A stretch of 64,000 nucleotides of DNA from VYFG01 sp965248685 (GTDB lineage: Bacteria > Pseudomonadota > Gammaproteobacteria > Arenicellales > Poriferihabitantaceae): the NCBI GenBank assembly GCA_965248685.1, contig CBDFKC010000003.1, forward strand, positions 1,984,001 through 2,048,000, given 5' to 3'. Of this stretch, positions 1 to 8,344 are shown one piece after another. The stretch's first letter is position 1. Each line of letters opens with the position of its first letter. The position numbers and the translations under genes were made by a program. Below the pieces are notes generated by a model. That model saw nothing but the letters and a program-made list of their open reading frames with translations, had not been told where the DNA came from and searched no databases.

Positions 1-107
1 TAACCCTTAATGGATCGATTAATGCCGAATGTAATGCTGGATCCGGCACTTTTACGGATGGTGGTACTGGAATTTCTGGGCGCTGGACCGCGACCAAACT
101 ATCTTGA
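1..107 (+). CDS. C-terminal end of an exported-type protein, cut by the window edge
   Basis: Reading from base 3, the frame is open and ends in TGA at 105-107. The 34 visible residues are rich in Gly, Thr and Ser and contain GTFTDGGTGISGRW, the composition of beta-sandwich tails of secreted proteins. A different frame holds a 38-codon ORF starting at base 10, but its residue mix is less protein-like. The next gene starts 31 bases further on the same strand, so the two may share a transcript. No family can be named from so little sequence; the call rests on composition and open frame only. Confidence 0.45.
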   Translation, partial: TLNGSINAECNAGSGTFTDGGTGISGRWTATKLS

Positions 108-138
108 ACCCTGGTCGAACAAATAGGAAACCGATCTG

Positions 139-951
139 ATGAAAACTGTATTTCAAAGAATCGTAATAATCCCTTTTATCTGGGCTCTGATCGGGATGGC
201 GTCATCATATGCTGGATCCTGGAATATCAATACCATCATTGCCCAAAACGCGAGTGACGATGGGCCGTCGGACATTGAAGTAGAGTACTGGGGCTCGATT
301 TCCAATAGCGGCAGCGTTGAAGAACTGCGCACTTACCTGGAGCAATTTCCCACTGGTCATTTTGTGGAGGCTGTCCGGGGCAGAATAGATAAACTAAACT
401 CTGGATCTGATGAAGTAACGGTATCAGAGACGGCAACTAGCACTCCAGGATCCCTTCGCCTGGCCATACTTCCATTCGATGAATCCGAATTGGTTCGTAA
501 AACGACTGACTACCAGAGAGAAAAAACCTATTTGGCCGTAACCAAATCCCTGTACGGCGAAATCCTTGCCGAAGTCCTTGGGGAACAACAGAATATTGAT
601 CCAGTATGGTATGCGTATAAATCAAAATACCTGTTAGAGGTCGAACAGATACCCGCGAAAATTATCGGCAAAGGTGGTAGCAAAACATTCTATGATTCCC
701 GGTACCCTGTTGTGGATGAAGTCATCCGTGTCGGCAAGGCACTGGATGTTTCCGTGGTTTTGCTTAATTCTATTTTACTAAAAAGGGGACCAGACCCGGT
801 AAGTATGTTTCTGGTAGAAGTTGAGAGTGGAAAGGTCCACCTGGCGGAAGGAAAATCTCATTGTTTTACCTGTGCCTCTTACAGAGACGGCAAGGCTGAA
901 ATAAAAAAACAATTACGCAGCGTGTTCTCCCGATTCAACGCCGAAAACTAG
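139..951 (+). CDS. Exported protein with a caspase-associated YWxSI/EELRxYLxQFP module
   Basis: This 270-residue protein of unknown function begins with a signal peptide or membrane anchor (residues 1-25, ending around SSYAGS). Residues 45-85 carry EVEYWGSISNSGSVEELRTY followed by LEQFPTGHFVEAVRGRI. That short module is common between signal peptides and effector domains in bacterial metacaspase-like and SEL1-type proteins (family knowledge). The remaining 180 residues, starting RLAILPFDESE, look like a folded domain resembling periplasmic proteins that assemble a value from host factors, but no catalytic motif is visible. It follows the partial gene closely and converges on the next gene with no gap: its stop ends at 951 and the neighbour's stop begins at 952. 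Confidence 0.75.
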   Translation: MKTVFQRIVIIPFIWALIGMASSYAGSWNINTIIAQNASDDGPSDIEVEYWGSISNSGSVEELRTYLEQFPTGHFVEAVRGRIDKLNSGSDEVTVSETATSTPGSLRLAILPFDESELVRKTTDYQREKTYLAVTKSLYGEILAEVLGEQQNIDPVWYAYKSKYLLEVEQIPAKIIGKGGSKTFYDSRYPVVDEVIRVGKALDVSVVLLNSILLKRGPDPVSMFLVEVESGKVHLAEGKSHCFTCASYRDGKAEIKKQLRSVFSRFNAEN

Positions 952-1452
952 CTATTCGTTGATGTATAAGCTCAATGCTTCGGTATTGTAGCTGTCCGGT
1001 CTGTTCGCTTGCTTGACCACTGAGTTGACATAATCCCAGATTCGGGAACTTAACGTAATATCCAACTCACCCGAGGTGGGACATTCGGCGTAGCCCGCTT
1101 CCGAAAATGTTTTCTTTAAAAAAGCTACTTTTACCGTTACCTGTTGGGTGCTTTCACCAAGTTCCTCTATCAAGATCTGGGGACGATAGTACTCTGGTTT
1201 TTTGAAACCACACCGACGCACTTTTCGCCCCAGTTTCTTGACGATACCCAATACACCATCAAATTCACCGGTGGTAGGGTTATAGCGGAGCTTATCTGAC
1301 ATCTCATAATTGGCCACCATTTGCGTAATTGCAAACGCCAAATCGTTTTTGCTGATACCGGTGAACTTCAGGACCTGGGCACTATCGGCGTGGGCCAGAT
1401 TAAAAGCAAAAATTACTCCAGCCAAAACCGCTCTAAAACCATTTTTCATCAT
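952..1452 (-). CDS. Small exported protein of unknown function
   Basis: I place the start at the ATG at 1450-1452 because GGAGG lies seven bases upstream. A TTG start 21 bases earlier would put this ribosome site inside the gene. The product is about 166 residues. Residues 1-22 form a signal peptide with a short positive start, a hydrophobic stretch (AVLAGVIFAF) and an AHA cleavage motif. The mature part is about 145 residues with two or three cysteines (RRCGFKKPEYY, AECPTSGEL), so a disulfide is possible in the periplasm. I recognise no family. It is tail to tail with the preceding gene. Confidence 0.7.
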   Translation of the reverse strand: MMKNGFRAVLAGVIFAFNLAHADSAQVLKFTGISKNDLAFAITQMVANYEMSDKLRYNPTTGEFDGVLGIVKKLGRKVRRCGFKKPEYYRPQILIEELGESTQQVTVKVAFLKKTFSEAGYAECPTSGELDITLSSRIWDYVNSVVKQANRPDSYNTEALSLYINE

Positions 1453-1503
1453 CCATTTTCCTCCAATATCCAATATACCCTATTTCCAGCTTAGGAAATG
1501 ATT

Positions 1504-1968
1504 TCACTCCAGATGTTGTTTTTTATTCTGGACCTGAAGCGATAATAAAACTGGATACAGTGAATTTCGTTCTTCTTCATCGCGCTGGGTAATTAAACGC
1601 TCGATCCGGTAAAACGCTTTGATGTATTTTTCTCTGTGAGCGTTGGAGGACTCAAGATAGCGGTTTAAAAAGATACCGACTAACTCGTTTAGCTTGAAAG
1701 TCTCGGCTTCGAATCGTTTGAAGTCATCCAGCCTGGGATCGCCAGCCAGCGCACCCCGCAGTGGCAGATATAAATTAATACTTACGAATTTTAGGTGGAC
1801 TTTTAGAGCCTTTTTATACGCCAGAAATCCCTCGAGGGAATCATTCTGGGCACCGGAATTGATTGCAGTAACGGCACGGTATAGCTGCTTTTTTACATTC
1901 CATTTTCCCACCTCAATCCCATCTATCACAATGTCCTCATCGGACAGTGATTGATTTAGTTTCGCCAT
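1504..1968 (-). CDS. Conserved-looking soluble helical protein, function unknown
   Basis: This is a 154-residue protein without signal peptide or membrane segment. It is rich in charged residues and leucine (VKKQLYRAVTAIN, FKLNELVGIFLNRYLE, YIKAFYRIERLI), consistent with an all-alpha cytoplasmic protein. No motif for an enzyme or DNA-binding fold is evident. It lies on the same strand as the exported-protein gene downstream, with about 50 bases between them including that gene's ribosome site, so the two may be co-transcribed. Codon use looks like that of a real gene, and the frame is undisturbed. Confidence 0.65.
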   Translation of the reverse strand: MAKLNQSLSDEDIVIDGIEVGKWNVKKQLYRAVTAINSGAQNDSLEGFLAYKKALKVHLKFVSINLYLPLRGALAGDPRLDDFKRFEAETFKLNELVGIFLNRYLESSNAHREKYIKAFYRIERLITQRDEEERNSLYPVLLSLQVQNKKQHLE

Positions 1969-2326
1969 AGACTATCTGAGTTGGCTACTAACCAACATAT
2001 TTTCGTGACGTACGAATTCAAGCAGAGAATGCTCATAAAAAAATAAACCTGTTCTAGCTGGAGGATCCAGAGTGATCTCTGAATTCATTTTTTGAAGTGC
2101 TGGCCCTGGGCCAAATCACTATAGCGGTTCACACTACTCGCTACAGGGCAATTTTATGGGAAAAAAATGGTCAAGGGAAATTCAATGAGCAGTAATTTGA
2201 AATTAGATCAGACCAATGGTTGGGTTTCTGGGATAGAAGGATGATTTGTAAAATTTGCCAGAAAATTTAAATTCGCCCAGCCCCGAATCTGACTGAACAA
2301 TACGGCTTTTTAGCGTCAGAAACTGT
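1969..2326. other. Intergenic stretch, no supported gene
   Basis: These 358 bases are AT-rich and hold no convincing coding frame. A short same-strand ORF (2203-2430) overlaps the next gene out of frame and ends in low-complexity aromatic and Ser residues, so it is treated as a shadow. The part near 1969-2060 should contain the promoter of the minus-strand gene ending at 1504, but I could not pick a convincing -35/-10 pair. Confidence 0.4.
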
Positions 2327-2722
2327 TCAAAATTTATCCCGCCTGCCTTTATAGTTTTCAAATATATCGACGCCAATCTCGTCCTCATCTTCCGTTTCAG
2401 CCACAATAATGTCCTCTTTGCCAGACTCATTTAATCGGGACAATTCATTTGGCGCTAGAGCATGCCGCAGAGTGGAAACACCATCCTCGGCCTGTCTGAT
2501 ATTAACCACCTTTAAAAAATCCTGGCGCGACAGGTGGGTTTCCAGTAGGTCTTGTTCCAGGTTTTCATACTCGACCTGAATTCTCAATCCCAATACTTTG
2601 CCTTCCGAAAACAGCTTCCTGGTCACTATTCTAGGCGTCAAATCGAACTTCCTAAATTCGCCGAATACCTTTGATACTGATCCGGGTTTGTTAACTACCA
2701 GCAAATCGACGTTAAATTTCAT
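2327..2722 (-). CDS. Small stand-alone ACT-like domain protein
   Basis: This is a 131-residue cytoplasmic protein. Residues 5-77 fit the ACT ligand-binding fold: a strand (VDLLVVNKPGSVSKVFGEF), a glycine at the usual N-x-PG-x-(V/L) turn, a second strand (TPRIVTRKLF), a third (LGLRIQVEYE) and a helix ending in VVNI. ACT domains usually bind amino acids and regulate metabolic enzymes (family knowledge). The acidic C-terminal tail (ETEDEDEIGVDI) is not part of the fold. No enzyme domain is attached, and the neighbours do not suggest a partner. The glycine-centred turn is the strongest evidence; the assignment is by motif reading, not alignment. Confidence 0.6.
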   Translation of the reverse strand: MKFNVDLLVVNKPGSVSKVFGEFRKFDLTPRIVTRKLFSEGKVLGLRIQVEYENLEQDLLETHLSRQDFLKVVNIRQAEDGVSTLRHALAPNELSRLNESGKEDIIVAETEDEDEIGVDIFENYKGRRDKF

Positions 2723-3182
2723 CTGAATATGAGCTGATTACTAGCTAATTAGGCCGGTATCAGAGGTGGCACAAGAGATTAGTCGTCTAGTGTTTATTTT
2801 TACTAGAGAATAAAAATCTAGAGGTGATCGAAATTGAGAAAACACGCGCTAAACTTTGGGATGATTTGCGTTGGAAATAAAATCTCCTCCAAACCGGCAG
2901 GTGTTGAATCGACAAACTTAGCACATTTGGCTGGACTTAATGTTATTTTTACTTCGTAGACAGAAATTTATTATCGCGAATCAACCTATTTTTCGGATAA
3001 TTCGAGCCTTGGCTAAATGCGTGCACTGTTCGGGCCAGTGTAATCTCGAAGTCTGAAGCGCCAGTTTTGGGGAATAGCGCCGTTTTAGGGTAATATTGAC
3101 TAACTATAAGATAATTAATTTTCTGGTGGCGCATCTACGTGTCTAAATATAGCCAGAATCACAATGGGGAGATCAAAGACCA
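2723..3182. other. Long leader/intergenic region upstream of the ammonium transporter
   Basis: These 460 bases carry no supported gene. A 61-codon minus-strand ORF near the amt start has no ribosome site and no recognisable sequence. TTGACT at 3096-3101 is a plausible -35 element for the transporter, but no good -10 sits 16-18 bases downstream. GGGGAG lies about 11 bases before the amt ATG and is its likely ribosome site. A nitrogen-control site was looked for but not found (see rejected items). Confidence 0.4.
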
Positions 3183-4562
3183 ATGAATAACGAACTAACA
3201 TCCTTGGGCATTATTTTTACAGAATTCTATTATTGGGTGACCGTGGTTTTTATGTTTCTTATCCACGTCGGATTTTGTATGTACGAAGTAGGGGCTTCCA
3301 GATACAAAAGCCATCTGTCGACTCTGATGAAAAATACAATGCTCATTCCGTTGGTGACCATTACTTTTTATTTATTTGGCTGGTGGATTTATTGGGCTTT
3401 TCAAAATGGACCTGGAATTACCGGCGGTATACCGGAAGGAATAGGCGACTGGTCCTCACCCTTTAGCCCGTTGATGGGGCCGCATATGGGCGGAGGGACC
3501 GACCCCGGGGCAGGAGACTGGGCCAGAATTAACGGCGTTTTCTGGGCTGCTTTCCTGCTGTTTTCCTGGACCGCTGCCTCCATTGTTTCGGGGGCGGTAA
3601 TCGAGCGAATCGCCTCGGGCGCTTTCTGGATCCTGGCGGTATCAATTGGTTCAGTTTTTTGGGTTATTGACGCCGCGTGGGGATGGTCAGCGGAAGGCTG
3701 GATGGTTCAGCTTCTGGGTTATCACGACGCCTATGCCTCAGGTGTAATTCACGCAATAGCCGGTGGTTTCGCCCTTGGGGTGCTGGCGGTACTTGGTCCA
3801 CGGATCGGAAAATTTGGGCCAGACGGATCCCCAAGGAATATTGCGCCAAGAAATCCCTGGCTTGTAACCATCGGTGTGTTTCTCATCTACACCGGGTTTT
3901 GGGGATTCTACGTTGCCTGTAATATCCCTATGTGGGATATCCAGGCGGGAGATGGCGTATTCTATTCTGCAACCAATATATACCTGGCGCCAACCACCCT
4001 GAGTGCAATTACTTTCAACTTTCTAATGTCCCTGTCAGGCGGTTTGATGGCTGGGTTTATGATTTCAAAAGGTGATCCCTTTTGGACCTATTCCCTGGGC
4101 CTGGCAGGCGTAATCGCGGCTTCAGCGGGTAATGATTTGTATCACCCGATACATGCGTTGTTTATTGGTGCGGCGGGAGCGGTAATCGCATATAAATTAC
4201 ATTACTGGGTGGAAAGAACCTTCAAGATCGACGATGCGGTTGGTGCAGTAGCAGTGCATGGATATGCCGGCTTTTTCGGCGTCGTCATTGCGGGATTTAT
4301 GCTGTGGGGCTACCCCTCATCACCCAATCCAGATTTTGCTGTTATAACGCCCTGGGGGCAGTTGATCGGGGCCTTTATTATGTTTTTTGTATTGGGCTTC
4401 TTGCCGGCATTTTGCATTGCCAGCATTTTAAAGATGATGGGATTGCTGCGCATTCCCATAGAGCTGGAATTGGTTGGTCTTGATATTGCAATCATTGAAA
4501 CAGAAAGAACCGATGAAAGGCTGGTCAATGATTCGATTCGTCGGGAAATAATGAAACTTTAG
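3183..4562 (+). CDS. amt: Ammonium transporter, Amt/MEP/Rh family (divergent)
   Basis: This inner-membrane channel conducts ammonium/ammonia. The 459-residue product has about eleven hydrophobic segments. The two pore histidines typical of the family are present: H190 in GVIHAIAGGFALG and H359 in GAVAVHGYAGFFG. The LGPRIGKF segment after the first histidine and NDLYHPIHALFIGAAGA before the second are also family signatures. The N-terminus begins straight with a membrane segment and shows no cleaved signal peptide. The sequence differs from E. coli AmtB, so it is probably a separate Amt subfamily. No glnK gene is adjacent, though GlnD, which signals to PII, is encoded at 42.6-45.2 kb. A small membrane protein gene follows by 14 bases. 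Confidence 0.92.
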   Translation: MNNELTSLGIIFTEFYYWVTVVFMFLIHVGFCMYEVGASRYKSHLSTLMKNTMLIPLVTITFYLFGWWIYWAFQNGPGITGGIPEGIGDWSSPFSPLMGPHMGGGTDPGAGDWARINGVFWAAFLLFSWTAASIVSGAVIERIASGAFWILAVSIGSVFWVIDAAWGWSAEGWMVQLLGYHDAYASGVIHAIAGGFALGVLAVLGPRIGKFGPDGSPRNIAPRNPWLVTIGVFLIYTGFWGFYVACNIPMWDIQAGDGVFYSATNIYLAPTTLSAITFNFLMSLSGGLMAGFMISKGDPFWTYSLGLAGVIAASAGNDLYHPIHALFIGAAGAVIAYKLHYWVERTFKIDDAVGAVAVHGYAGFFGVVIAGFMLWGYPSSPNPDFAVITPWGQLIGAFIMFFVLGFLPAFCIASILKMMGLLRIPIELELVGLDIAIIETERTDERLVNDSIRREIMKL

Positions 4563-4576
4563 AATGGGAAACTAAT

Positions 4577-4795
4577 ATGAGCACTGGATCATTTGAAAAC
4601 TGGGCAGGCGAAATTACTGAGATCGGCGCATTATTTCCGTTCGAATCCAGTCTGCCCATTTGGGTCATCGCGGCTGTTGTATTCTGGGTAGTTTGGCAGG
4701 TATCCATTGTCGCTATCGAGCAAAATCGATTTTCTGAAGAAGTGAAGCGAAATAGCGCCGAAAAACTAAAACGCATGATCAAAAAGAAGAGCTGA
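4577..4795 (+). CDS. Small single-span membrane protein in the amt operon
   Basis: This 72-residue protein has an acidic N-terminus, one strong membrane helix around residues 29-47 (LPIWVIAAVVFWVVWQVSIV) and a lysine-rich tail (EKLKRMIKKKS) that would stay in the cytoplasm. It starts 14 bases after the amt stop with a weak GGGAA ribosome site, so it is probably translated from the same message. I know no named family. Its position suggests an accessory role for the transporter, but that is inference. The size and single helix would also fit a small regulatory membrane peptide. Confidence 0.6.
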   Translation: MSTGSFENWAGEITEIGALFPFESSLPIWVIAAVVFWVVWQVSIVAIEQNRFSEEVKRNSAEKLKRMIKKKS

Positions 4796-4810
4796 CTTCG
4801 GTCATCCCAG

Positions 4811-6004
4811 CTACTTCATGCGTTTGGGTATGTAACGAGTTAACAGGCCAGTTGCGATCATTCCGACGCCGGTAATGGCGAATACCACGGGTAATTGAAA
4901 TATGGCTAGTACGCCGGAATAGACGCCAGGGAAAGCAAGGCTCGATACAGAGCGATAGCTACCAAATACCGTAGCCATCTCAGATCGTTCAAACGGTCTA
5001 ACTGACCGATAAAAAAGCGCGTTGCCCACCGAGTCGCAGAATACCGCAAACAATGCTGCGGCAAGAATGACGCCGAGTGCAAGATAGGGAGTACCCATCG
5101 CCAGACTAAGAATAATAGTCATGATGCCGGAACCGATATAACCGATAAGCAGTATTCGTCTAATACCGTGTCGTTGAATCCTGCTGCGCAATAAAGGCGT
5201 CATCATGACAAACGCTGTGGCCAAAGATATAACGCCGCCGCCAACGGTTTCTCCCAACCCCACGGTCACGCAATAAATTGGTACATAGATAAAGTACATA
5301 GTCCACCAGCCGGACCGGGCGAATGAAAGTATGTAGACCAGGGTCAGGCGCGGCTGAGAAAAGAATCGCGGTAAATACTTTAGCGGGTTAGTCGCAATGG
5401 GCCGCGCTCCGGTCACCGCAGGATGATCGGTAAATCTCAGATAGAAAAAATATCCTGCCAGGACAAGGATAACGATTGTACCGAAGATAAATGGCGCGGC
5501 TGGACTAACATAGTTTCTGAGGTAAACCCCGAGAAATGGCCCGAGGCACCAGGAAAACGCCAGAAAGAACATTCTGATCGGTTCAAAGCGGCCAAAGTCC
5601 TGGCGCCGAATATGTTCCATCATATAGAGATTCAGCGAGACATCGATACAGGAAGCGGCGAACAAATGCATCGCCATGCCAACACAGATCGCCCAGGTTT
5701 CTCCCTGAATAAACAGACCCATGGAAATGATCGCGGTGACTATTCCCAGTGAAAAGGTCCCGCGCCGGGCAAATCGGCGTACCAGCCAGGGTACCGCCAG
5801 ACTCATTGCGACACCGAATATGCCAAGGATGAAAAAGAACAGACTAACATTCTGGGCGGTGCCAAATCGCTCCAGAACTACAAGGGGTACCACTGTGATT
5901 AGGATCGAACGGTACAGCGGCTCCAAGGTAAACAGGACTGAGAAAGCCGGCATGGTAGGGCGGCTAAGCGCACCAAACAAAACCAGCAGGTTACCTGGCC
6001 GCAC
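4811..6004 (-). CDS. Major facilitator superfamily transporter
   Basis: This is a 397-residue polytopic inner-membrane protein with about twelve hydrophobic helices, the normal size for the MFS. The first half contains a basic loop after helix 2 (VRRFARRGTFSLG), the usual place of the MFS motif A, and another basic cluster between the two halves. Substrate cannot be read from the sequence. The gene converges on the amt operon (16 bases apart) and is followed upstream by a 100-base gap. The fold assignment is confident, the substrate unknown. Confidence 0.82.
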   Translation of the reverse strand: MRPGNLLVLFGALSRPTMPAFSVLFTLEPLYRSILITVVPLVVLERFGTAQNVSLFFFILGIFGVAMSLAVPWLVRRFARRGTFSLGIVTAIISMGLFIQGETWAICVGMAMHLFAASCIDVSLNLYMMEHIRRQDFGRFEPIRMFFLAFSWCLGPFLGVYLRNYVSPAAPFIFGTIVILVLAGYFFYLRFTDHPAVTGARPIATNPLKYLPRFFSQPRLTLVYILSFARSGWWTMYFIYVPIYCVTVGLGETVGGGVISLATAFVMMTPLLRSRIQRHGIRRILLIGYIGSGIMTIILSLAMGTPYLALGVILAAALFAVFCDSVGNALFYRSVRPFERSEMATVFGSYRSVSSLAFPGVYSGVLAIFQLPVVFAITGVGMIATGLLTRYIPKRMK

Positions 6005-6121
6005 TGATTAATCCCTGTTTCCAGATAATGGAAAATATGCTGTGAACACTGTAATCTCTCGATCAAATAGACGCGAGAGTTTACTGCCTGTAGAAATGAA
6101 TAGTCTATAAAAGACTATTGT

Positions 6122-6352
6122 TTAATCGTGTAATGCCTCATTGAGTTGCTCAATAGTACCGACCCAATCAGAATCGGTAAGCCAGCACTCGCGAATAAAT
6201 GACGCCTGCCCTGGCGTCCAGAAACCTGCCTGGTCGAGAGACTCATTGCCATTAAGTCGGTGGGTATGAATAAATTCAGCAATTGCTTGGTTGCTGCTAT
6301 CCAGTCCCAACTGCATGAACAAGCTGCGGAATGTGTGTTCTGAAGTATCCAA
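6122..6352 (-). CDS. DUF2789 family protein
   Basis: This short cytoplasmic protein matches the DUF2789 pattern from memory of the family: an opening MDTSxHT-like segment, then LFMQLGLDSSNQAIAEFI, a H-R-L segment, FWTPGQASFIRECW, and a C-terminal WVGTIEQLNEAL. The frame is open further upstream, but it then runs through the terminator at 6373-6408. I therefore choose a TTG near 6350-6352 (or 6356-6358), which gives the usual family N-terminus. About 77 residues. Function is unknown. It lies directly downstream of the substrate-binding protein gene and could receive read-through transcription. Confidence 0.72.
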   Translation of the reverse strand: MDTSEHTFRSLFMQLGLDSSNQAIAEFIHTHRLNGNESLDQAGFWTPGQASFIRECWLTDSDWVGTIEQLNEALHD

Positions 6353-6372
6353 GATCAATGCCGCCCGCTCAT

Positions 6373-6408
6373 AAAAAAACCCCTTGGTTTGATACAACAA
6401 CCAAGGGG
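6373..6408 (-). terminator. Rho-independent terminator of the betaine-binding protein gene
   Basis: On the minus strand a ten-base-pair stem (CCCCTTGGTT with AACCAAGGGG, loop of nine) is followed by seven T residues. It lies 45 bases after the stop of the binding-protein gene. It overlaps any long version of the DUF2789 reading frame, which supports the shorter start for that gene. Confidence 0.85.
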
Positions 6409-6453
6409 TCCGATTTACCTTAAGGCTTTGGCCCCGTTAAGAGGCAACATGCC

Positions 6454-7407
6454 TTATTTCGTCCAAGCCATCCAAAGGGCTTCGTTGTCCGCCAGCCACT
6501 TCGCAGCAGCGTCTTTGTGGTCCATCTTGTCAACGTCAACCAAGGCAGCCATCTGACCAATTTCTGTAGTAGAAAAACTCAACTTTGAAAAAGCTGTATA
6601 GGCAGCTGGGTGAGTTTTTGGTAGCTTGTAATTTGCTGCTTTTTTCAGCCAGCCTTTAGGTGATCCGCAACTGCCGTCGCCGCCGTCAGCCTTACGGCAG
6701 CCTTCGGTGTAAGGAGGGAACTCGATGAAAGTGAAACCTTCGGCATCGGTGAAGTTCGGCGTCCAGTTAAAGATGACCGTAGCGCGACCTTCTTTCTTAG
6801 CGGACGCAAGTTCGGTCCACAGCGCGTCGGCGCCACCAGCAAACTTGATGGTCCAGTTGTCGGCAAGTCCCAGAGCCGCGAGACGGTCAGGCATCAAGTC
6901 GCCGTGCCAGCTTTGCGGGCCTTCCAGCCAACGGCCTTTGCCGCCAGAGTCGGGAGTAGTGAAGTTTGCGTAACAATCTTTTAAGGCTTCCCACTTTGGC
7001 AGACCAGGGCATAAGCCTTTGTCGATGACCCAGGTTGGAACACCCATTTCTTCCAGCGTGGTAGCTGAGTGGGTACCAGCGTCAATCACGCCACCTTTGC
7101 CCATAGCATTGTAGAAAGATTTACCAAAAGTTGACTGCCAGACTTCGTGGGAAATGGACACGTCGCCATTGCGAATTGATTCATACACTGCCTGAGAATC
7201 GGCAGGCACGTACTCGACATTATTACCCATGCTCTCAAACATGCCGCCAATGACGTAGGCCATGACGATTTGGCTTGACCAATTGTGAATCGGAATAACG
7301 ATCGGTGAAGTGCTGTCAGCAGCTCTGGCAATGCCGGTTGCGGAAAGCAACGACACACATCCAGCGACCATTAAGGCGCGGACTGATTTAGATTTGTATA
7401 GTTTCAT
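6454..7407 (-). CDS. Glycine betaine/choline-type ABC transporter substrate-binding protein
   Basis: This periplasmic binding protein of the OpuAC/ProX class would deliver a quaternary amine to the permease and ATPase encoded nearby. The ATG at 7405-7407 is preferred: GGAG lies seven bases upstream and the product then begins with a clean signal peptide (MKLYKSKSVRALMVAGCVSL, cleaved near ARAADS). The ORF is open 30 bases further upstream. The mature protein has the OpuAC layout (IPIHNWSSQIVMAYVIG, SWHGDLMPDRL, a tryptophan-rich pocket). Four cysteines lie in two pairs. It is transcribed apart from the permease, because a universal stress protein gene on the other strand lies between them, and it ends in a strong terminator. 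Confidence 0.88.
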   Translation of the reverse strand: MKLYKSKSVRALMVAGCVSLLSATGIARAADSTSPIVIPIHNWSSQIVMAYVIGGMFESMGNNVEYVPADSQAVYESIRNGDVSISHEVWQSTFGKSFYNAMGKGGVIDAGTHSATTLEEMGVPTWVIDKGLCPGLPKWEALKDCYANFTTPDSGGKGRWLEGPQSWHGDLMPDRLAALGLADNWTIKFAGGADALWTELASAKKEGRATVIFNWTPNFTDAEGFTFIEFPPYTEGCRKADGGDGSCGSPKGWLKKAANYKLPKTHPAAYTAFSKLSFSTTEIGQMAALVDVDKMDHKDAAAKWLADNEALWMAWTK

Positions 7408-7810
7408 TAAGTTTCTCCAAAGGGTTTTAGTACCCATAACGGTTCTCGATCTTAGAATAATGTAGTGGATAAAGAGCCATTATAGGACATAAAGGAAAGG
7501 CTATAGTATAGAAATCCCGACATTTGTTAAAGTACCGATTCTGTACCAAAAAACTCCGTTGTGCGGTAAAAAGGACAGTAATTTACCTACCGAATGGTAT
7601 GTTCAGAGATAAGCATGCCGATGTTCAAGACAAACCTGTCATAATCAATACCTTACCGAATATCACCAAGTTATTGATTTGGGTCGCTGCATTTTTATAC
7701 TCTAGGAATTTCTGGCTCAATCAGACCGTTTGTTTTGTCGTTGCACTCTCCTTTTAAGTAGTAGTACGTTAAAATATCGCTCTCCACATTTCCTACGTAG
7801 TTTGAATCGG
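7408..7810. other. Divergent promoter region between binding-protein and stress-protein genes
   Basis: About 400 bases between two divergent genes. It should carry both promoters and any osmotic or choline operator. It is AT-rich with no supported gene; the plus-strand ORF at 7524-7757 lacks a ribosome site and recognisable sequence. I saw no convincing inverted repeat that would identify a regulator. Confidence 0.4.
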
Positions 7811-8269
7811 ATGATCAAAAATATTTTAGTCGCAACCGATGCGTCGTCTGCGTCAGACCGCGCATTGAATATGGCTGCACAAATGGCCAATCAACACAAC
7901 GCCGAATTACATATCATTCACGCGATTCGCGATATGCAAATACCCTTTGAAATAAAAGAGATTCCAGAATTGGAATCCGACACGATAGAATCGTTCAACA
8001 CTGCGCGTGAGGAAATTATGCGCAAGATTGCTGAGACGATCTTACGCACCGCTAGGGAAAAAGTAGAGAGAGCCGGCGTTGACAATGTTAAAACCACGAT
8101 CGGAACCGGTGATCCGGCGACTGCTATCCTCGGTTATGCCAAACGATGGAATATGGACATGATCGTGTTGGGAACCCGAGGCTTGGGCAAACTGAAGGGT
8201 TCAATTTTAGGGAGTGTCTCGCGCAAGGTCACCAACAATGCCGAGACCAGTTGCTTGATTGTTAGATAG
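7811..8269 (+). CDS. Universal stress protein, UspA family
   Basis: This 152-residue cytoplasmic protein starts at the ATG at 7811 (MIKNILVATDASSASDRALN). An upstream in-frame ATG would add 27 residues unlike the family. The nucleotide-binding loop is present as GTRGLGKLKGSILGSVSRKV, matching G-x2-G-x9-G-(S/T), so it is likely an ATP-binding type. Usp proteins are induced by starvation and stress (family knowledge). Its site between a betaine-binding protein and the betaine permease hints at osmotic-stress linkage, but this is inference. Confidence 0.9.
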   Translation: MIKNILVATDASSASDRALNMAAQMANQHNAELHIIHAIRDMQIPFEIKEIPELESDTIESFNTAREEIMRKIAETILRTAREKVERAGVDNVKTTIGTGDPATAILGYAKRWNMDMIVLGTRGLGKLKGSILGSVSRKVTNNAETSCLIVR

Positions 8270-8344
8270 CTTGAACCCAAGCACTATCCGCGGTTAAAAA
8301 TCCCACGCCATTTGACGTTGCGCTGCGGAAAACAACCAAAGAAT

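Noticed and set aside
2203..2430. 75-codon minus-strand ORF
   Set aside because: It overlaps the ACT-like gene in another frame on the same strand, has no ribosome site, and its C-terminal residues look random.
2949..3134. 61-codon minus-strand ORF before amt
   Set aside because: No ribosome site, no recognisable residues, and it occupies the leader of amt.
3096..3150. Sigma-54/NtrC-type promoter before amt
   Set aside because: The nearest candidate, TGGCGCATCTACGTG, has GG and TG spaced as in sigma-54 sites but lacks the required GC of the -12 element.
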